11,946 nt of DNA. Origin: CAYMRB01 sp964392615 (lineage in GTDB: Bacteria; Planctomycetota; UBA8108). The notes beneath the pieces are model-generated. The model was given only the letters and a program-made list of their open reading frames with translations, searched no databases and was not told the DNA's origin. Where the stretch lies: positions 1-11,946 of the forward strand of contig CAYMRB010000323.1 in assembly GCA_964392615.1 (NCBI GenBank). Reading direction: 5' to 3'. Both the position numbers and the translations under genes were made by a program. Below are positions 1 to 9,236 of this stretch, one piece after another; within the stretch, counting starts at the first letter, position 1, and each line of letters opens with the position of its first letter.

Positions 1-1
1 G

Positions 2-433
2 GATAGGAAGATTGTTGCTGATTTGGCGCCGCGCAACGTCGAGCGGCTCATCGCGGCGATCAAGGAGCAGATCGAGGTGCTCAAGCGGCAGAAGAAGCCG
101 CCGCAGAAGCAGCAGGGGCAGCAGGGGCAGGGCCAGCGGCCGCAGGCGCTCGTCTCGGTTCTGGCGGAGCTGCTGATGCTGAAGAACCTCCAGGAGGAGA
201 TCAATCGGCAGACCGCGACGCTCGAGGAGCTCAAGGCCGCGAGCGAAGGCGAGACGGGCGAGGTCTGGCAGCGCGCGCTCGATCGCCTCTCTCAGCGGCA
301 GGGCAGCGTGTCGCAGCTGACGCAGGAGCTTCTCGATGACTTCGAGGAGGCGACGGGCGGCGGCGGCGAGGACGGGGCCGGTGGAGACGGCGGCGCGGAG
401 GGAGGAGGCGAGGAGCCGGACGGCGAGGGATGA
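2..433 (+). CDS. Coiled-coil, Gln-rich protein, C-terminal fragment (5' end outside window)
   Basis: No stop codon precedes the first possible start (TTG at 23) in this frame, and the frame is open back to base 2, so I read it as the C-terminal 143 codons of a longer gene. The peptide begins with DRKIVADLAPRN. It then has a predicted amphipathic helix (IKEQIEVLKRQ), a Lys/Gln/Pro/Gly-rich linker (about residues 30-48), a second helical stretch rich in Leu, Glu and Gln (LLMLKNLQEEINRQ and onward), and an acidic Gly/Glu/Asp tail of about 25 residues. No catalytic motif is visible. It overlaps the next gene by four bases (ATGA), which implies one operon and coupled translation with the toroid-repeat protein. 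Similar coiled-coil plus prenyltransferase-like pairs are known to me from Planctomycetota operons, but the family name is not certain. Function unknown. A short TTG-started gene of 136 aa is the alternative. Confidence 0.6.
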   Translation, partial: DRKIVADLAPRNVERLIAAIKEQIEVLKRQKKPPQKQQGQQGQGQRPQALVSVLAELLMLKNLQEEINRQTATLEELKAASEGETGEVWQRALDRLSQRQGSVSQLTQELLDDFEEATGGGGEDGAGGDGGAEGGGEEPDGEG

Positions 434-1542
434 TGCAGTCCCGTCTTCCTACATGCACCCTGCCGATCGTTGCGCTGGCCGTCGCGTGCAGCGTCGCGCG
501 GCCGGTGTGCGCGCAATCCGGCGTTCGCGCGCAGGGCTCGGTCGTACGAACTGCGGAGGTGGAGGAGCGGAGGGAGACCGAACGCGTCGTGCGGGAGGCG
601 ATCGACTACTTCGCCTCGCAGCAGAGTCGCAGTCGCAATGGCAGCATGGGCGGAGCGTTCGCGGTCGCATCGACGAGCCTCGCGGGGCTCGCGCTCTTGG
701 GCGCTGGCATTCAGCCCGGGCGGGGTGACGCGACCGGCGCACAAGTCCTCGAGCGTTGCGTCGGCTACATTCTGGGGCTCAGCCGACAGCGCGCGTTCAT
801 CACCGAGCCGGACGCCGACACGAACTCCGGCAGCCGCATGCACGGGCATTGCTACGCCGTGCTCTTTCTGACGCAGATCTCCGGCGCCCTGCCGCCGCAG
901 GTCGAAAGAGACGTCGCGACCGCGGTGCGGCGCGGCGTGAAGGTCATCGAGCACGCGCAGAGCCGTCGCGGGGGATGGTACTACTACGACCGCAACGAGC
1001 AGCACCAGGACGAGGCGTCGGTGACGGTGTGCGCGCTGCAGGCGTTGCGAGCCGCGCGCAATACGGGCTTCGAAGTCGACGCCTCGCGCGTCGCCGATGC
1101 GCTGCGTTACATCAAGCAGTCGCAGGTCCCGTCGACGGGCGGTGTCGTGTACTCGCTGTCGCAGGGAAGCAGGAAGACGACGTTCTCGCTCACGGCAGCC
1201 GCGGTCTCGACGCTCAACGCTGCGGGGGTCTACGAGTCGCGCGAGTTGCGCCGCGGGCTCGCGTTCCTGCAGAGGGAACTCGACCGCAAGGGCAACCGGA
1301 GACGTCCCGGCAACGCGGTCCACTCGAATTACTTCTACTACGGCAATCTCTACGCCGCGCAGGCGCTCTTCCAGGAGGGCGGCGCAGCGTGGCGTGATTG
1401 GTATCCGAAGATGCGCGAGCAGTTGTTGTCTCGACGCGAGGGCGGGCACTGGAAGAGCCACTTCGGCGACGTGTACGCGACGGCGATGGCGCTTCTGATT
1501 CTCGAGATGCCGCTCGGTTATCTGCCCGTGTTCCAGAGGTAG
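430..1542 (+). CDS. Secreted prenyltransferase/squalene-cyclase-like alpha/alpha-toroid repeat protein
   Basis: This 370-residue protein starts at an ATG that overlaps the upstream stop (ATGA); a second ATG follows immediately. Residues 1-28 look like a Sec signal peptide: a hydrophobic core around LPIVALAVAC and a probable cleavage site after VCA at residue 28. The mature part has the repeated helix-pair pattern of the terpene-cyclase/prenyltransferase toroid fold. Examples are GGWYYYDRNE (181-190) followed by DEASVTVCALQAL, then TGGVVYSL with TTFSLTAAAVSTL (about 236-262), and GGHWKS with DVYATAMALLIL (338-358). I do not see the DxDD motif of squalene-hopene cyclases, and export also argues against isoprenoid chemistry. 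A structural or carbohydrate/protein-binding role outside the cytoplasm is more likely, but that is inference. The upstream coiled-coil gene is probably its partner. Fold call fairly sure, function unknown. Confidence 0.78.
   Translation: MMQSRLPTCTLPIVALAVACSVARPVCAQSGVRAQGSVVRTAEVEERRETERVVREAIDYFASQQSRSRNGSMGGAFAVASTSLAGLALLGAGIQPGRGDATGAQVLERCVGYILGLSRQRAFITEPDADTNSGSRMHGHCYAVLFLTQISGALPPQVERDVATAVRRGVKVIEHAQSRRGGWYYYDRNEQHQDEASVTVCALQALRAARNTGFEVDASRVADALRYIKQSQVPSTGGVVYSLSQGSRKTTFSLTAAAVSTLNAAGVYESRELRRGLAFLQRELDRKGNRRRPGNAVHSNYFYYGNLYAAQALFQEGGAAWRDWYPKMREQLLSRREGGHWKSHFGDVYATAMALLILEMPLGYLPVFQR
1535..1539 (+). promoter_or_regulatory. Shine-Dalgarno site for the GTG start at 1547
   Basis: AGAGG lies 7 bases before GTG 1547 and overlaps the end of the upstream gene (stop TAG 1540-1542). 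It supports the GTG as the start of the CBS-domain protein, which has no better in-frame ATG before its first membrane segment. Confidence 0.5.
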
Positions 1543-1546
1543 GATC

Positions 1547-2893
1547 GTGTACGTTCCAGGGTCCTATCATCCCGTTTGGCTGAGCATCGCGGTCGGTCTC
1601 GTTCTCGTCGCGTTCTTCGTCGCGGTGTGTCGACGCGCGCTGCGCAGCTTCTCGCGTCGCGCGCTGCTCGAGCGCGTGCCGGCGGCGGAGCACGCGCAAC
1701 TCGAGGAGTCGCTCGGCAAGGACGACGACTACGAGGCTGCGCTCGAACGCATCGAGTTCACGCTGTGCGGACTTCTGGTGCTCTGTCTCGTGACCGGTCG
1801 CCTTCTGTGGCTGGCCCAGTATCTCGCCGAGCAGGATGAGGGCGCGCGCCGGCTGAGCGAGATCGGGCCGACAGCGGCCGCCTTCGTCGCCGGGCTGCTC
1901 GCCGTCGAGATCGGCCTCGTGGTGACGATCGTGCTCGGGGTCGTGCCCGCGCTCATCGGCGACATATGGCCCGAGGCGTGGTTGCGCCGATTTCTCGGCG
2001 TCATCGAGCAGCTGTGGAGGTTGTTGGCTCCTGCGCGTTGGGTCGCACGTCGCCTGTGGCGGTACGCCGTGGTCTTTCGGGGCGGCAACGCGCCGCGCAG
2101 TCACGCGGACATCGTCGAGGAGGAGATCCTCTCGGCGGCCGAAGAAGGCGGCCGTGAAGGCGTGCTCGACTCGCAGGATATCGACATGATCGAGTCGATC
2201 ATCTCCTTCGGCGACGTCGAGGTTTCCGAGGTGATGACGCCGCGAACGGAGATGGTCTGTCTCGACCTCGACGATCCGTTGCAGCAGAACCTCGACACGG
2301 CGATCGCGTGCGGGCACTCGCGCATACCGGTGTATCTCGAGCGCAAGGACAACGTCACGGGCGTCCTGTACGTCAAGGACCTGCTGCGGCACCTGTATCG
2401 CAAGGAGGACATCGTCCTCGACTCGCTGGTGCGCAAGCCGTACTGCGTGCCGCGGACCAAGAAGATCGACGAGCTGTTGCAGGAGTTCAAGGCGCACCGC
2501 CTGCACATCGCGATCGTGCTCGACGAGTATGGTGGCACCGACGGTCTCGTGACGATCGAGGACATCCTCGAGGAGATCGTCGGCGAGATCCGCGACGAGT
2601 ACGAGAAGGAAGAGCCGCTGCCCGTCCAGCGGGTGTCGAAGGATCTCGCCGACGTTGACGCGACGGTGCACATCGACGACCTCAACGAGGAGCTCGGCCT
2701 CGAGATCCCCGAGAGCGAGAACTACGACACGATCGGCGGCTTCCTGTTCGCGAGCATGGGGCGGGTGCCCGCGGTCGGCGACACGTTCGAGCACGACGAC
2801 GTGCGCTTCAGGGTGACGTCGAGCGACGAGCGCCGCGTGCTGCGCCTCGAGGTGAAGCTGCCGAGCGCGAGCGGCGCGCCGGGCGATGAGTGA
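1547..2893 (+). CDS. CorC/HlyC-family membrane protein with paired CBS domains
   Basis: A 448-residue protein of the CNNM/CorC (HlyC) family, whose characterised members are linked to Mg2+ or cobalt export and homeostasis. Hydrophobic segments lie at about 10-28, 70-92 and 108-138. The cytoplasmic part is clear: VSEVMTPRTEM (226-236) opens the first CBS domain, HSRIPVY and GVLYVKDLL lie inside it, the second CBS contains DEYGGTDGLVTIEDI (326-340), and a C-terminal CorC_HlyC transport-associated domain carries YDTIGGFLF (393-401). The membrane domain is odd. The usual FFSxxE-type motif of the first helix, the Asn pair of the second and the GE(L/V)xPK motif of the third read AFFVAVCRR, VTGRLL and LGVVPA here. 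It may therefore have lost ion transport and act as a nucleotide-sensing membrane regulator. The GTG start has a good Shine-Dalgarno site 4 bases after the upstream stop. Family call strong, transport activity uncertain. Confidence 0.88.
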   Translation: MYVPGSYHPVWLSIAVGLVLVAFFVAVCRRALRSFSRRALLERVPAAEHAQLEESLGKDDDYEAALERIEFTLCGLLVLCLVTGRLLWLAQYLAEQDEGARRLSEIGPTAAAFVAGLLAVEIGLVVTIVLGVVPALIGDIWPEAWLRRFLGVIEQLWRLLAPARWVARRLWRYAVVFRGGNAPRSHADIVEEEILSAAEEGGREGVLDSQDIDMIESIISFGDVEVSEVMTPRTEMVCLDLDDPLQQNLDTAIACGHSRIPVYLERKDNVTGVLYVKDLLRHLYRKEDIVLDSLVRKPYCVPRTKKIDELLQEFKAHRLHIAIVLDEYGGTDGLVTIEDILEEIVGEIRDEYEKEEPLPVQRVSKDLADVDATVHIDDLNEELGLEIPESENYDTIGGFLFASMGRVPAVGDTFEHDDVRFRVTSSDERRVLRLEVKLPSASGAPGDE

Positions 2894-2905
2894 CGGCCGT
2901 GTGAG

Positions 2906-2991
2906 CTGACAGCAAGCCAGAGGGAACGGAACGCCCGGCCGGCTCACCTGATTGCGCTCTCCGCCCCGAGCTGCGAGACTCTGGCTGTCAG
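2906..2991. repeat. Long imperfect inverted repeat in the recO leader
   Basis: The arm CTGACAGCAAGCCAGAG (2906-2922) pairs with CTCTGGCTGTCAG (2979-2991): 13 base pairs if four bases (AAGC) bulge out, with a loop of 56 bases. The loop contains the palindrome CCGGCCGG (2935-2942) and a short GCTC/GAGC stem. GTGAGC (2901-2906) can instead pair with GCTCAC (2942-2947), which would compete with the long stem. No run of T follows, so it is not a standard intrinsic terminator. It occupies most of the 118-base gap between the CBS-domain gene and recO. Confidence 0.4.
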
Positions 2992-3011
2992 GCTGACCGA
3001 CCGGCGACTCC

Positions 3012-3812
3012 ATGAACCGAACCTCCGCGGCGATTCCGCTCTACCGCACCGACTACAGCAACACGAGTCAGATCGTGCGGCTCTTCTCGCGTCAGCACGG
3101 TCTCGTCGAGGGGATGGCCCGCGGCGCGCACCGGCCGCGCAATCCGTTCCAGGGGCCTTTCGACCTCGCGGTGCTCTACGACATCGCGTGGATCGATCGC
3201 CGCAAGACGAACCTGGCGCTCTTGAAGGAGGCGGTCGTGCTCGAGGGCTTCCGCGGCCTGCGCCGCGAGTGGTCGCGTCACGTCTTGGCGAGCGAGGTGC
3301 TCGAGTTCCTCGGTGCTGTCGTCGTTCCCGAGGATCCGACGCCGGCGCTCTTCGATCTGTCCGTCGCGACGTTTCACGCTCTGGCCGCCGAACCGGTCGA
3401 GACGCTCGGTTGGCACCTGCTGCGCTTCGAGCTCCTCGCGCTCCAGCTGCTCGGCTTCCTGCCGAGCGTCGATGCGTGCGCGCAGTGCGGCACTCGCTGG
3501 CCCGGCGGCCGGCGATCCGCGTACTTCAGCGCGTCGGCGGGGGGGCTGCTCTGCCGCGCCTGTCGGGAGAAGCAACAGGACCGTTACCGGAGCATCGACG
3601 CTCTGCCGGCTCGGGCGGTCGCGGCGCTGCGCGATCTGGCGCGGCGCCGATTGCCCGCGGAAGAGCCCGCCGCAGCCGGGCAGCGAGAAGTGCGGAAGGT
3701 GCAGCGTGACCTCCACCGGTGCGTGACGCGGAGCTGCACAATTCTGTTGGAGCGACCCTTCCGGATGGTACAGTACAGCGCTCCTCTCCTTGGACGTCAA
3801 AGGAAGTGCTGA
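3012..3812 (+). CDS. recO: DNA repair protein RecO
   Basis: RecO helps load RecA on SSB-coated single strands and anneals complementary DNA in the RecF pathway. The 266-residue product has the typical N-terminal OB-fold opening (IPLYRTDYSNTSQIVRLFSRQHGLVEGMARGA in order, residues 8-39), a helical middle, and a zinc-binding module with C156-x2-C159 and C181-x2-C184. The C-terminal helix ends with LLERPFRMVQ (245-254), comparable to the LGRPLRS-like end of other RecO proteins, so the gene looks intact. An in-frame TGA at 2994 rules out an earlier start, and ATG 3012 gives the expected N terminus. No Shine-Dalgarno sequence is visible before it. The stop TGA (3810-3812) overlaps the probable start of the lipoprotein gene. 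Length is normal for the family. Confidence 0.9.
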   Translation: MNRTSAAIPLYRTDYSNTSQIVRLFSRQHGLVEGMARGAHRPRNPFQGPFDLAVLYDIAWIDRRKTNLALLKEAVVLEGFRGLRREWSRHVLASEVLEFLGAVVVPEDPTPALFDLSVATFHALAAEPVETLGWHLLRFELLALQLLGFLPSVDACAQCGTRWPGGRRSAYFSASAGGLLCRACREKQQDRYRSIDALPARAVAALRDLARRRLPAEEPAAAGQREVRKVQRDLHRCVTRSCTILLERPFRMVQYSAPLLGRQRKC

Positions 3813-4840
3813 ACCCCGTGGTCCCCGTCGCTCGCGTCGCCGTCCTGGCGGCCGCCCTGTTCGTCGCCGGCTGCGCTGTCTCACAAGTGCCGCAGCTCGA
3901 TGACCGTCCGCGCGTGCTGCGCGTCGAGGGCTCCGGTGTGTATCGCTGGGAGCCCGACTCGGGCTGGGTGCAGCCGGCGTCCGGCGGCTGGGGGCCGTCG
4001 CGTGCGCTGCGCGTGGAGGCGCGCAAGGCCTTCGACGCCGGAGCATGGGCGGACGCGCTCGCGGGCTTCCTGATCCTTCAGGAGCGCCGCACGCGGGCAG
4101 CCGACGCGTCGAAGGACCTCAACTTCTACACGGCCGAGTGCTACTACCGGCTCGGCTACTACGCGGACGCGCTCGACTACTACCGGCCCGTCTACCGCCG
4201 CGACTTCCCATCGCCCGAGCAGGTCGACCTCGCCCGCCAGCGCGTGTACGAGATCGCGCTCGCGTACCTCGAGAAGCGCGTGCCGGCCGAGTTCTGGGGC
4301 ATTCCGTACCCTTCACCCGGCACGGGCATCGAGATCCTCATCGACGCCGAGGACGGTCTGATCACCGAGCATCCACACCTGTCGTTCGCCGACGACGCGT
4401 TGATGGAGATCGCGTCCTACTACTTCGAGGGACGGGAGTATCCCGAGGCCGTGCCCCTCTACGACCGCGTCGTCGAGATGGAGGCGTCGAAGTGGAACGA
4501 CCGCGCCGAGTACCGCGCCGGGCTCTGCGAGTTCCTTCAGGTCCGCGGCGTCGACTACGACGAAGGCAAGATCCAGGCCGCCGAGCGTCGCTTCCAGCGC
4601 TACCTCGAGAACCACAATCGCGGCGAGTACGCCGAGGAGGCGCGCGCGAAGATCCGCGAGATTCACGAGATGGAGGGCACCAAGAACCTCCGCATCGCGA
4701 AGTTCTATCTCCGCGAGAGCCAGCCTCGGGCTTGCGAGATCTACCTGCGCATGGTCATCGAGCGCTACCCACTATCGGCCGCGGCACGCGAAGCCCGCGA
4801 GATTCGCGAGCACCTCAGCAAGTACAGCGATCGATGGTGA
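3806..4840 (+). CDS. BamD-like TPR outer-membrane lipoprotein
   Basis: I place the start at GTG 3806, giving 344 residues with a lipoprotein signal peptide: VARVAVLAAALFVAGC with the lipobox VAGC ending at C23. GTG 3818 is an alternative and gives a 19-residue signal including the Cys. Earlier in-frame starts inside recO would put a long polar stretch before the signal peptide. The rest is helical TPR-type repeat, for example EARKAFDAGAWADALAGF (71-88), FYTAECYYRLGYYADALDYY (107-126) and FADDALMEIASYYFEGREYP (194-213). It ends with KFYLRESQPRACEIYLRMVI (299-318), the helix pattern seen in BamD (YfiO). BamD is the essential lipoprotein partner of BamA in inserting outer-membrane proteins. Residues 24-70, before the first repeat, are not typical BamD. 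It overlaps recO by 7 bases (GTGCTGA) and lptE by 7 (ATGGTGA). BamD-like family is likely; strict orthology is not shown. Confidence 0.8.
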   Translation: MLNPVVPVARVAVLAAALFVAGCAVSQVPQLDDRPRVLRVEGSGVYRWEPDSGWVQPASGGWGPSRALRVEARKAFDAGAWADALAGFLILQERRTRAADASKDLNFYTAECYYRLGYYADALDYYRPVYRRDFPSPEQVDLARQRVYEIALAYLEKRVPAEFWGIPYPSPGTGIEILIDAEDGLITEHPHLSFADDALMEIASYYFEGREYPEAVPLYDRVVEMEASKWNDRAEYRAGLCEFLQVRGVDYDEGKIQAAERRFQRYLENHNRGEYAEEARAKIREIHEMEGTKNLRIAKFYLRESQPRACEIYLRMVIERYPLSAAAREAREIREHLSKYSDRW

Positions 4841-5352
4841 CGAAACGGATCGGGTCGGGGCGTCGGCCAAGTGCCGTCCTTCTGGTCGCGGCGCTCGTCG
4901 CCCCTGCGCTGACCGGGTGCGGCTACCACCTCGGCGTCCGGGCGCCGGACAACGTCTACACGATCGCGGTGCCGACGTTCGACAACCGAACGTTTCCCTT
5001 GCGCCGGGAAATCGAGTACGACCTCACCACCGCGCTGCGCAAGGAGATCCAGTCGCGTACGCGCTTGACAGTTACGTCCTCCGACGCGGCGGATCTCGTG
5101 GTTTACGGGACCGTGCTGCGATTTGATGAGTTCGTCGTCGCGGAAGGCCGATTGGATGAGAAGCTCGAGTCGACGATACTGATCACGGTGCATCTGCGGA
5201 TCGAGAACTTCCGGGATCGCACCGTACGCGAGGAAACGGTGCGCGACAGCGAGCCCCTGTCGGTCGCCCGAGGCGAGACGATCGATGTGGCCCGGCGCCG
5301 CGCGATCGACAATCTCGCCGAGAAGATCCTGCTCAAGCTGGAATCCTGGTAG
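4834..5352 (+). CDS. lptE: LPS assembly lipoprotein LptE
   Basis: LptE is the outer-membrane lipoprotein that plugs and helps assemble the LptD barrel for LPS export to the cell surface. The 172-residue product has a basic N terminus (TKRIGSGRR), a hydrophobic stretch and the lipobox LTGC ending at C29, followed directly by GYHL, the signature start of mature LptE proteins. Further family features are YTIAVPTFDNRTF (42-54), a helix with LTTALRKEIQ, the strand-rich middle (VVYGTVLRFDEF) and the closing helix ARRRAIDNLAEKILLKLE. Length matches the family. The ATG at 4834 sits inside the end of the BamD-like gene (ATGGTGA) and has no clear Shine-Dalgarno of its own, so translation is probably coupled to it. 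An open frame continues upstream (to 4045), but it is an out-of-frame shadow of the BamD-like gene and lacks a signal peptide. Confidence 0.88.
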   Translation: MVTKRIGSGRRPSAVLLVAALVAPALTGCGYHLGVRAPDNVYTIAVPTFDNRTFPLRREIEYDLTTALRKEIQSRTRLTVTSSDAADLVVYGTVLRFDEFVVAEGRLDEKLESTILITVHLRIENFRDRTVREETVRDSEPLSVARGETIDVARRRAIDNLAEKILLKLESW

Positions 5353-5378
5353 ACGAGTTCCGGTCAGGGACTGTCGGC

Positions 5379-5382
5379 GGAG
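5379..5382 (+). promoter_or_regulatory. Shine-Dalgarno site for ftsH
   Basis: GGAG lies 5 bases before ATG 5388, in the 35-base gap after lptE. It supports this start, which gives FtsH a short polar, low-complexity N-terminal tail before its first membrane helix. Confidence 0.45.
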
Positions 5383-5387
5383 AACTG

Positions 5388-7427
<2,040 letters not shown>

Positions 7428-7483
7428 GCCGAATAGGGCCGTGAGGACGAAACGGGGCGTGTGAGGAAGACGGCCGAAGACGC

Positions 7484-8371
7484 ATGGTGGCGACCGATCA
7501 GCAGCTCGAATTACCTCGAGGACGCATCTGGCGTCTCGGCCCGCGACCGCAGGTCCTCGGCGTCCTGAACTGCACACCGGATTCATTTTCGGATGGGGGG
7601 CGGTTCGCGGGTTCGACCGACGCAGTCGCGGCGGGCGCCGCGATGGTGCGGGATGGCGCGGATGCGCTCGACATCGGTGGCGAATCGACCCGTCCCGGTG
7701 CGGCGACCGTGTCGACGCAGGAGCAGACCGATCGTGTCGCGCCGGTCATCGAGGGACTGCGCCGCGAGACGGACGTGCCGATCTCGATCGACACGCGCGA
7801 TCCGCGAGTCGGCGAGGCGGCGCTGGCTGCAGGCGCCGACATCATCAACGACGTCAGTGCGTGTCGCGATCCGGGCTGGATCCCGGTGCTGCGGGGCGCG
7901 TCCGTGCCGGTCATCCTGATGCACATGCGCGGCACGCCCGCCGATATGCAGGAGCAGACGTCGTATCCGAACGGCGTCGTCGAGGAGATCGCGTCGTTCC
8001 TCGCCGAGCGGCTCGACGCGCTCGAGGCCGCCGGCATCGCACGCGCGCGGTGCATTGTCGATCCGGGGATCGGCTTCGCGAAGGAGGCCGAGCACAACCT
8101 CGACATCCTCGCCGGTCTCGATCGTCTCGCCAGGCTCGGGCGGCCGATTCTGTTCGGCGCGTCGCGGAAGTTCTTCCTCGGCAAGATTCTCGGCGCGAGA
8201 GTGCCGTCGCGCGCGCGCGACCCTCGCGAGCGGGACGTCGGAACGGTCGCCGTCAACGCCATCGCGTTGGCGGCAGGGGCATCGATCCTGCGCGTCCACA
8301 ACGTCGCGTACACGCGCGATCTCGTCGACGTGTTCGAGGCGCTGCGCGTGCGGCGCGCCGCGGAAGGGTGA
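7484..8371 (+). CDS. folP: Dihydropteroate synthase FolP
   Basis: FolP condenses p-aminobenzoate with 6-hydroxymethyl-dihydropterin diphosphate to give dihydropteroate in folate synthesis, and is the sulfonamide target. The 295-residue product is a TIM barrel carrying all family signatures: VLGVLNCTPDSFSDGG (24-39), DIGGESTRPGA (63-73), SIDTRDP (101-107), NDVSA (122-126), MHMRGTP (146-152), DPGIGF (193-198), GASRKFF (225-231) and the terminal RVHNV (270-274). In the first signature a Cys (C30) stands where Val is usual. The start ATG follows a 56-base gap after ftsH; GAGGA at 7463-7467 is too distant (16 bases) to be an ideal Shine-Dalgarno, so the start is moderately sure. Only 4 bases separate its stop from cdaA, so the two are almost certainly co-transcribed. 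Confidence 0.95.
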   Translation: MVATDQQLELPRGRIWRLGPRPQVLGVLNCTPDSFSDGGRFAGSTDAVAAGAAMVRDGADALDIGGESTRPGAATVSTQEQTDRVAPVIEGLRRETDVPISIDTRDPRVGEAALAAGADIINDVSACRDPGWIPVLRGASVPVILMHMRGTPADMQEQTSYPNGVVEEIASFLAERLDALEAAGIARARCIVDPGIGFAKEAEHNLDILAGLDRLARLGRPILFGASRKFFLGKILGARVPSRARDPRERDVGTVAVNAIALAAGASILRVHNVAYTRDLVDVFEALRVRRAAEG

Positions 8372-8375
8372 GGAG

Positions 8376-9236
8376 ATGCAGGATCTGCTGACGAGCTTGT
8401 TCGGCGCGTGGGATTGGCTCAACGCCCAGTACCTGATCGAGGGTCTGATCATCTACTGGGTGATCTACACGTTCCTCCGCTTCATGGAGGGAACGCGCGG
8501 CGAGGGAATCCTCAAGGGCATCGCTCTGTTGATGCTGACGTTTCCGATCCTCCTCGCGATCGTGGCGGAGCGGTTCGGCGTGCTGGATCGCCTTCTCGTG
8601 ATCATCCGTTTCTTCGGCGCAGCCGCGATTCCCGCGATCGTCATCGTCGTGCAGCCGGAGCTGCGCCGCGCGCTGGTGCGGCTCGGTCAGACGCGACTCT
8701 TCGGCATGTTCTTGAAAGGCGCGACCGAGGGGATGGTCGAGGAGATCGCCAAGATGGCGTTCCGCATGTCGCGGCGCAAGATCGGTGCGCTGATCGCGAT
8801 CGAGCGGGAAGTCGGCCTGAAGAACTATGTGGAGCACGGCACGCGCTTGGACGCGATGGTGTCGAGCGAGCTGCTGTCGACGATCTTCTTCCCCGGATCG
8901 GACCTGCACGACGGTGCCGTCGTCATTCAGAAGGACCGCATCGCTGCGGCAGGGTGCCTGTTCCCGTTGAGCGAAAACCCGAATATCGGCGCCGTGCTGG
9001 GCACGCGTCATCGCGCCGCGCTCGGCGTGACGGAAGAGACGGACGCGATCGTCGTCGTCGTGTCCGAGGAGACCGGCAACGTGTCGTTCGTGCATCGCGG
9101 GCGTATGGAGCGGTCGCTCGACGTCGAGCAGCTGCGCGCGCTTCTCCTGCGCTACTCGGCGCAACTCGAGGAGGGCGATGACGAGACGGCCGACGTGGAC
9201 GTCGTACCGGAATCGATGGGAGGACGCACGCGATGA
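8376..9236 (+). CDS. cdaA: Diadenylate cyclase CdaA (c-di-AMP synthase)
   Basis: CdaA makes cyclic di-AMP from two ATP at the inner membrane; the messenger controls osmolyte and potassium balance and wall homeostasis. The 286-residue product has three predicted membrane helices (about 20-36, 45-64, 72-92) and then the DAC domain with its two hallmark motifs: DGA (179-181, in LHDGAVVI) and RHR (211-213, in GTRHRAA), plus SEETG (230-234). The start ATG 8376 lies 4 bases after the folP stop and is preceded by GAAGGGTGAGGAG; longer readings of the frame run inside folP and lack membrane character. The C-terminal tail is acidic (about 264-277). The TGA stop overlaps the cdaR start (ATGA). The neighbours cdaR and glmM form the conserved cdaA-cdaR-glmM module known from Firmicutes, here with folP in front and in a genome encoding LPS export. 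Confidence 0.96.
   Translation: MQDLLTSLFGAWDWLNAQYLIEGLIIYWVIYTFLRFMEGTRGEGILKGIALLMLTFPILLAIVAERFGVLDRLLVIIRFFGAAAIPAIVIVVQPELRRALVRLGQTRLFGMFLKGATEGMVEEIAKMAFRMSRRKIGALIAIEREVGLKNYVEHGTRLDAMVSSELLSTIFFPGSDLHDGAVVIQKDRIAAAGCLFPLSENPNIGAVLGTRHRAALGVTEETDAIVVVVSEETGNVSFVHRGRMERSLDVEQLRALLLRYSAQLEEGDDETADVDVVPESMGGRTR

Noticed and set aside
1214..3013. 599-codon open frame on the - strand opposite the CBS-domain gene
   Set aside because: It is a mirror of the CorC-like coding frame with shadow-type composition and no recognisable motif; it also spans the gap and ends inside the toroid-repeat gene.
3719..3805. Longer N terminus for the BamD-like lipoprotein, starting inside recO
   Set aside because: It would put about 29 polar residues ahead of a clean lipoprotein signal peptide; GTG 3806 or 3818 fits better.
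4045..4833. Longer N terminus for LptE inside the BamD-like gene
   Set aside because: The extension is Arg/Pro-rich shadow sequence and would bury the lipoprotein signal peptide.
7428..7483. Two similar GTGAGGA-containing stretches in the ftsH-folP gap
   Set aside because: The similarity (GTGAGGACGAAACGG and GTGAGGAAGACGG) is short and imperfect, with no sign of a motif; chance in GC-rich DNA is enough.
8055..8375. Longer N terminus for CdaA inside folP
   Set aside because: The extra 107 codons are Arg/Ser-rich out-of-frame folP sequence; ATG 8376 gives the normal CdaA start just before its membrane helices.
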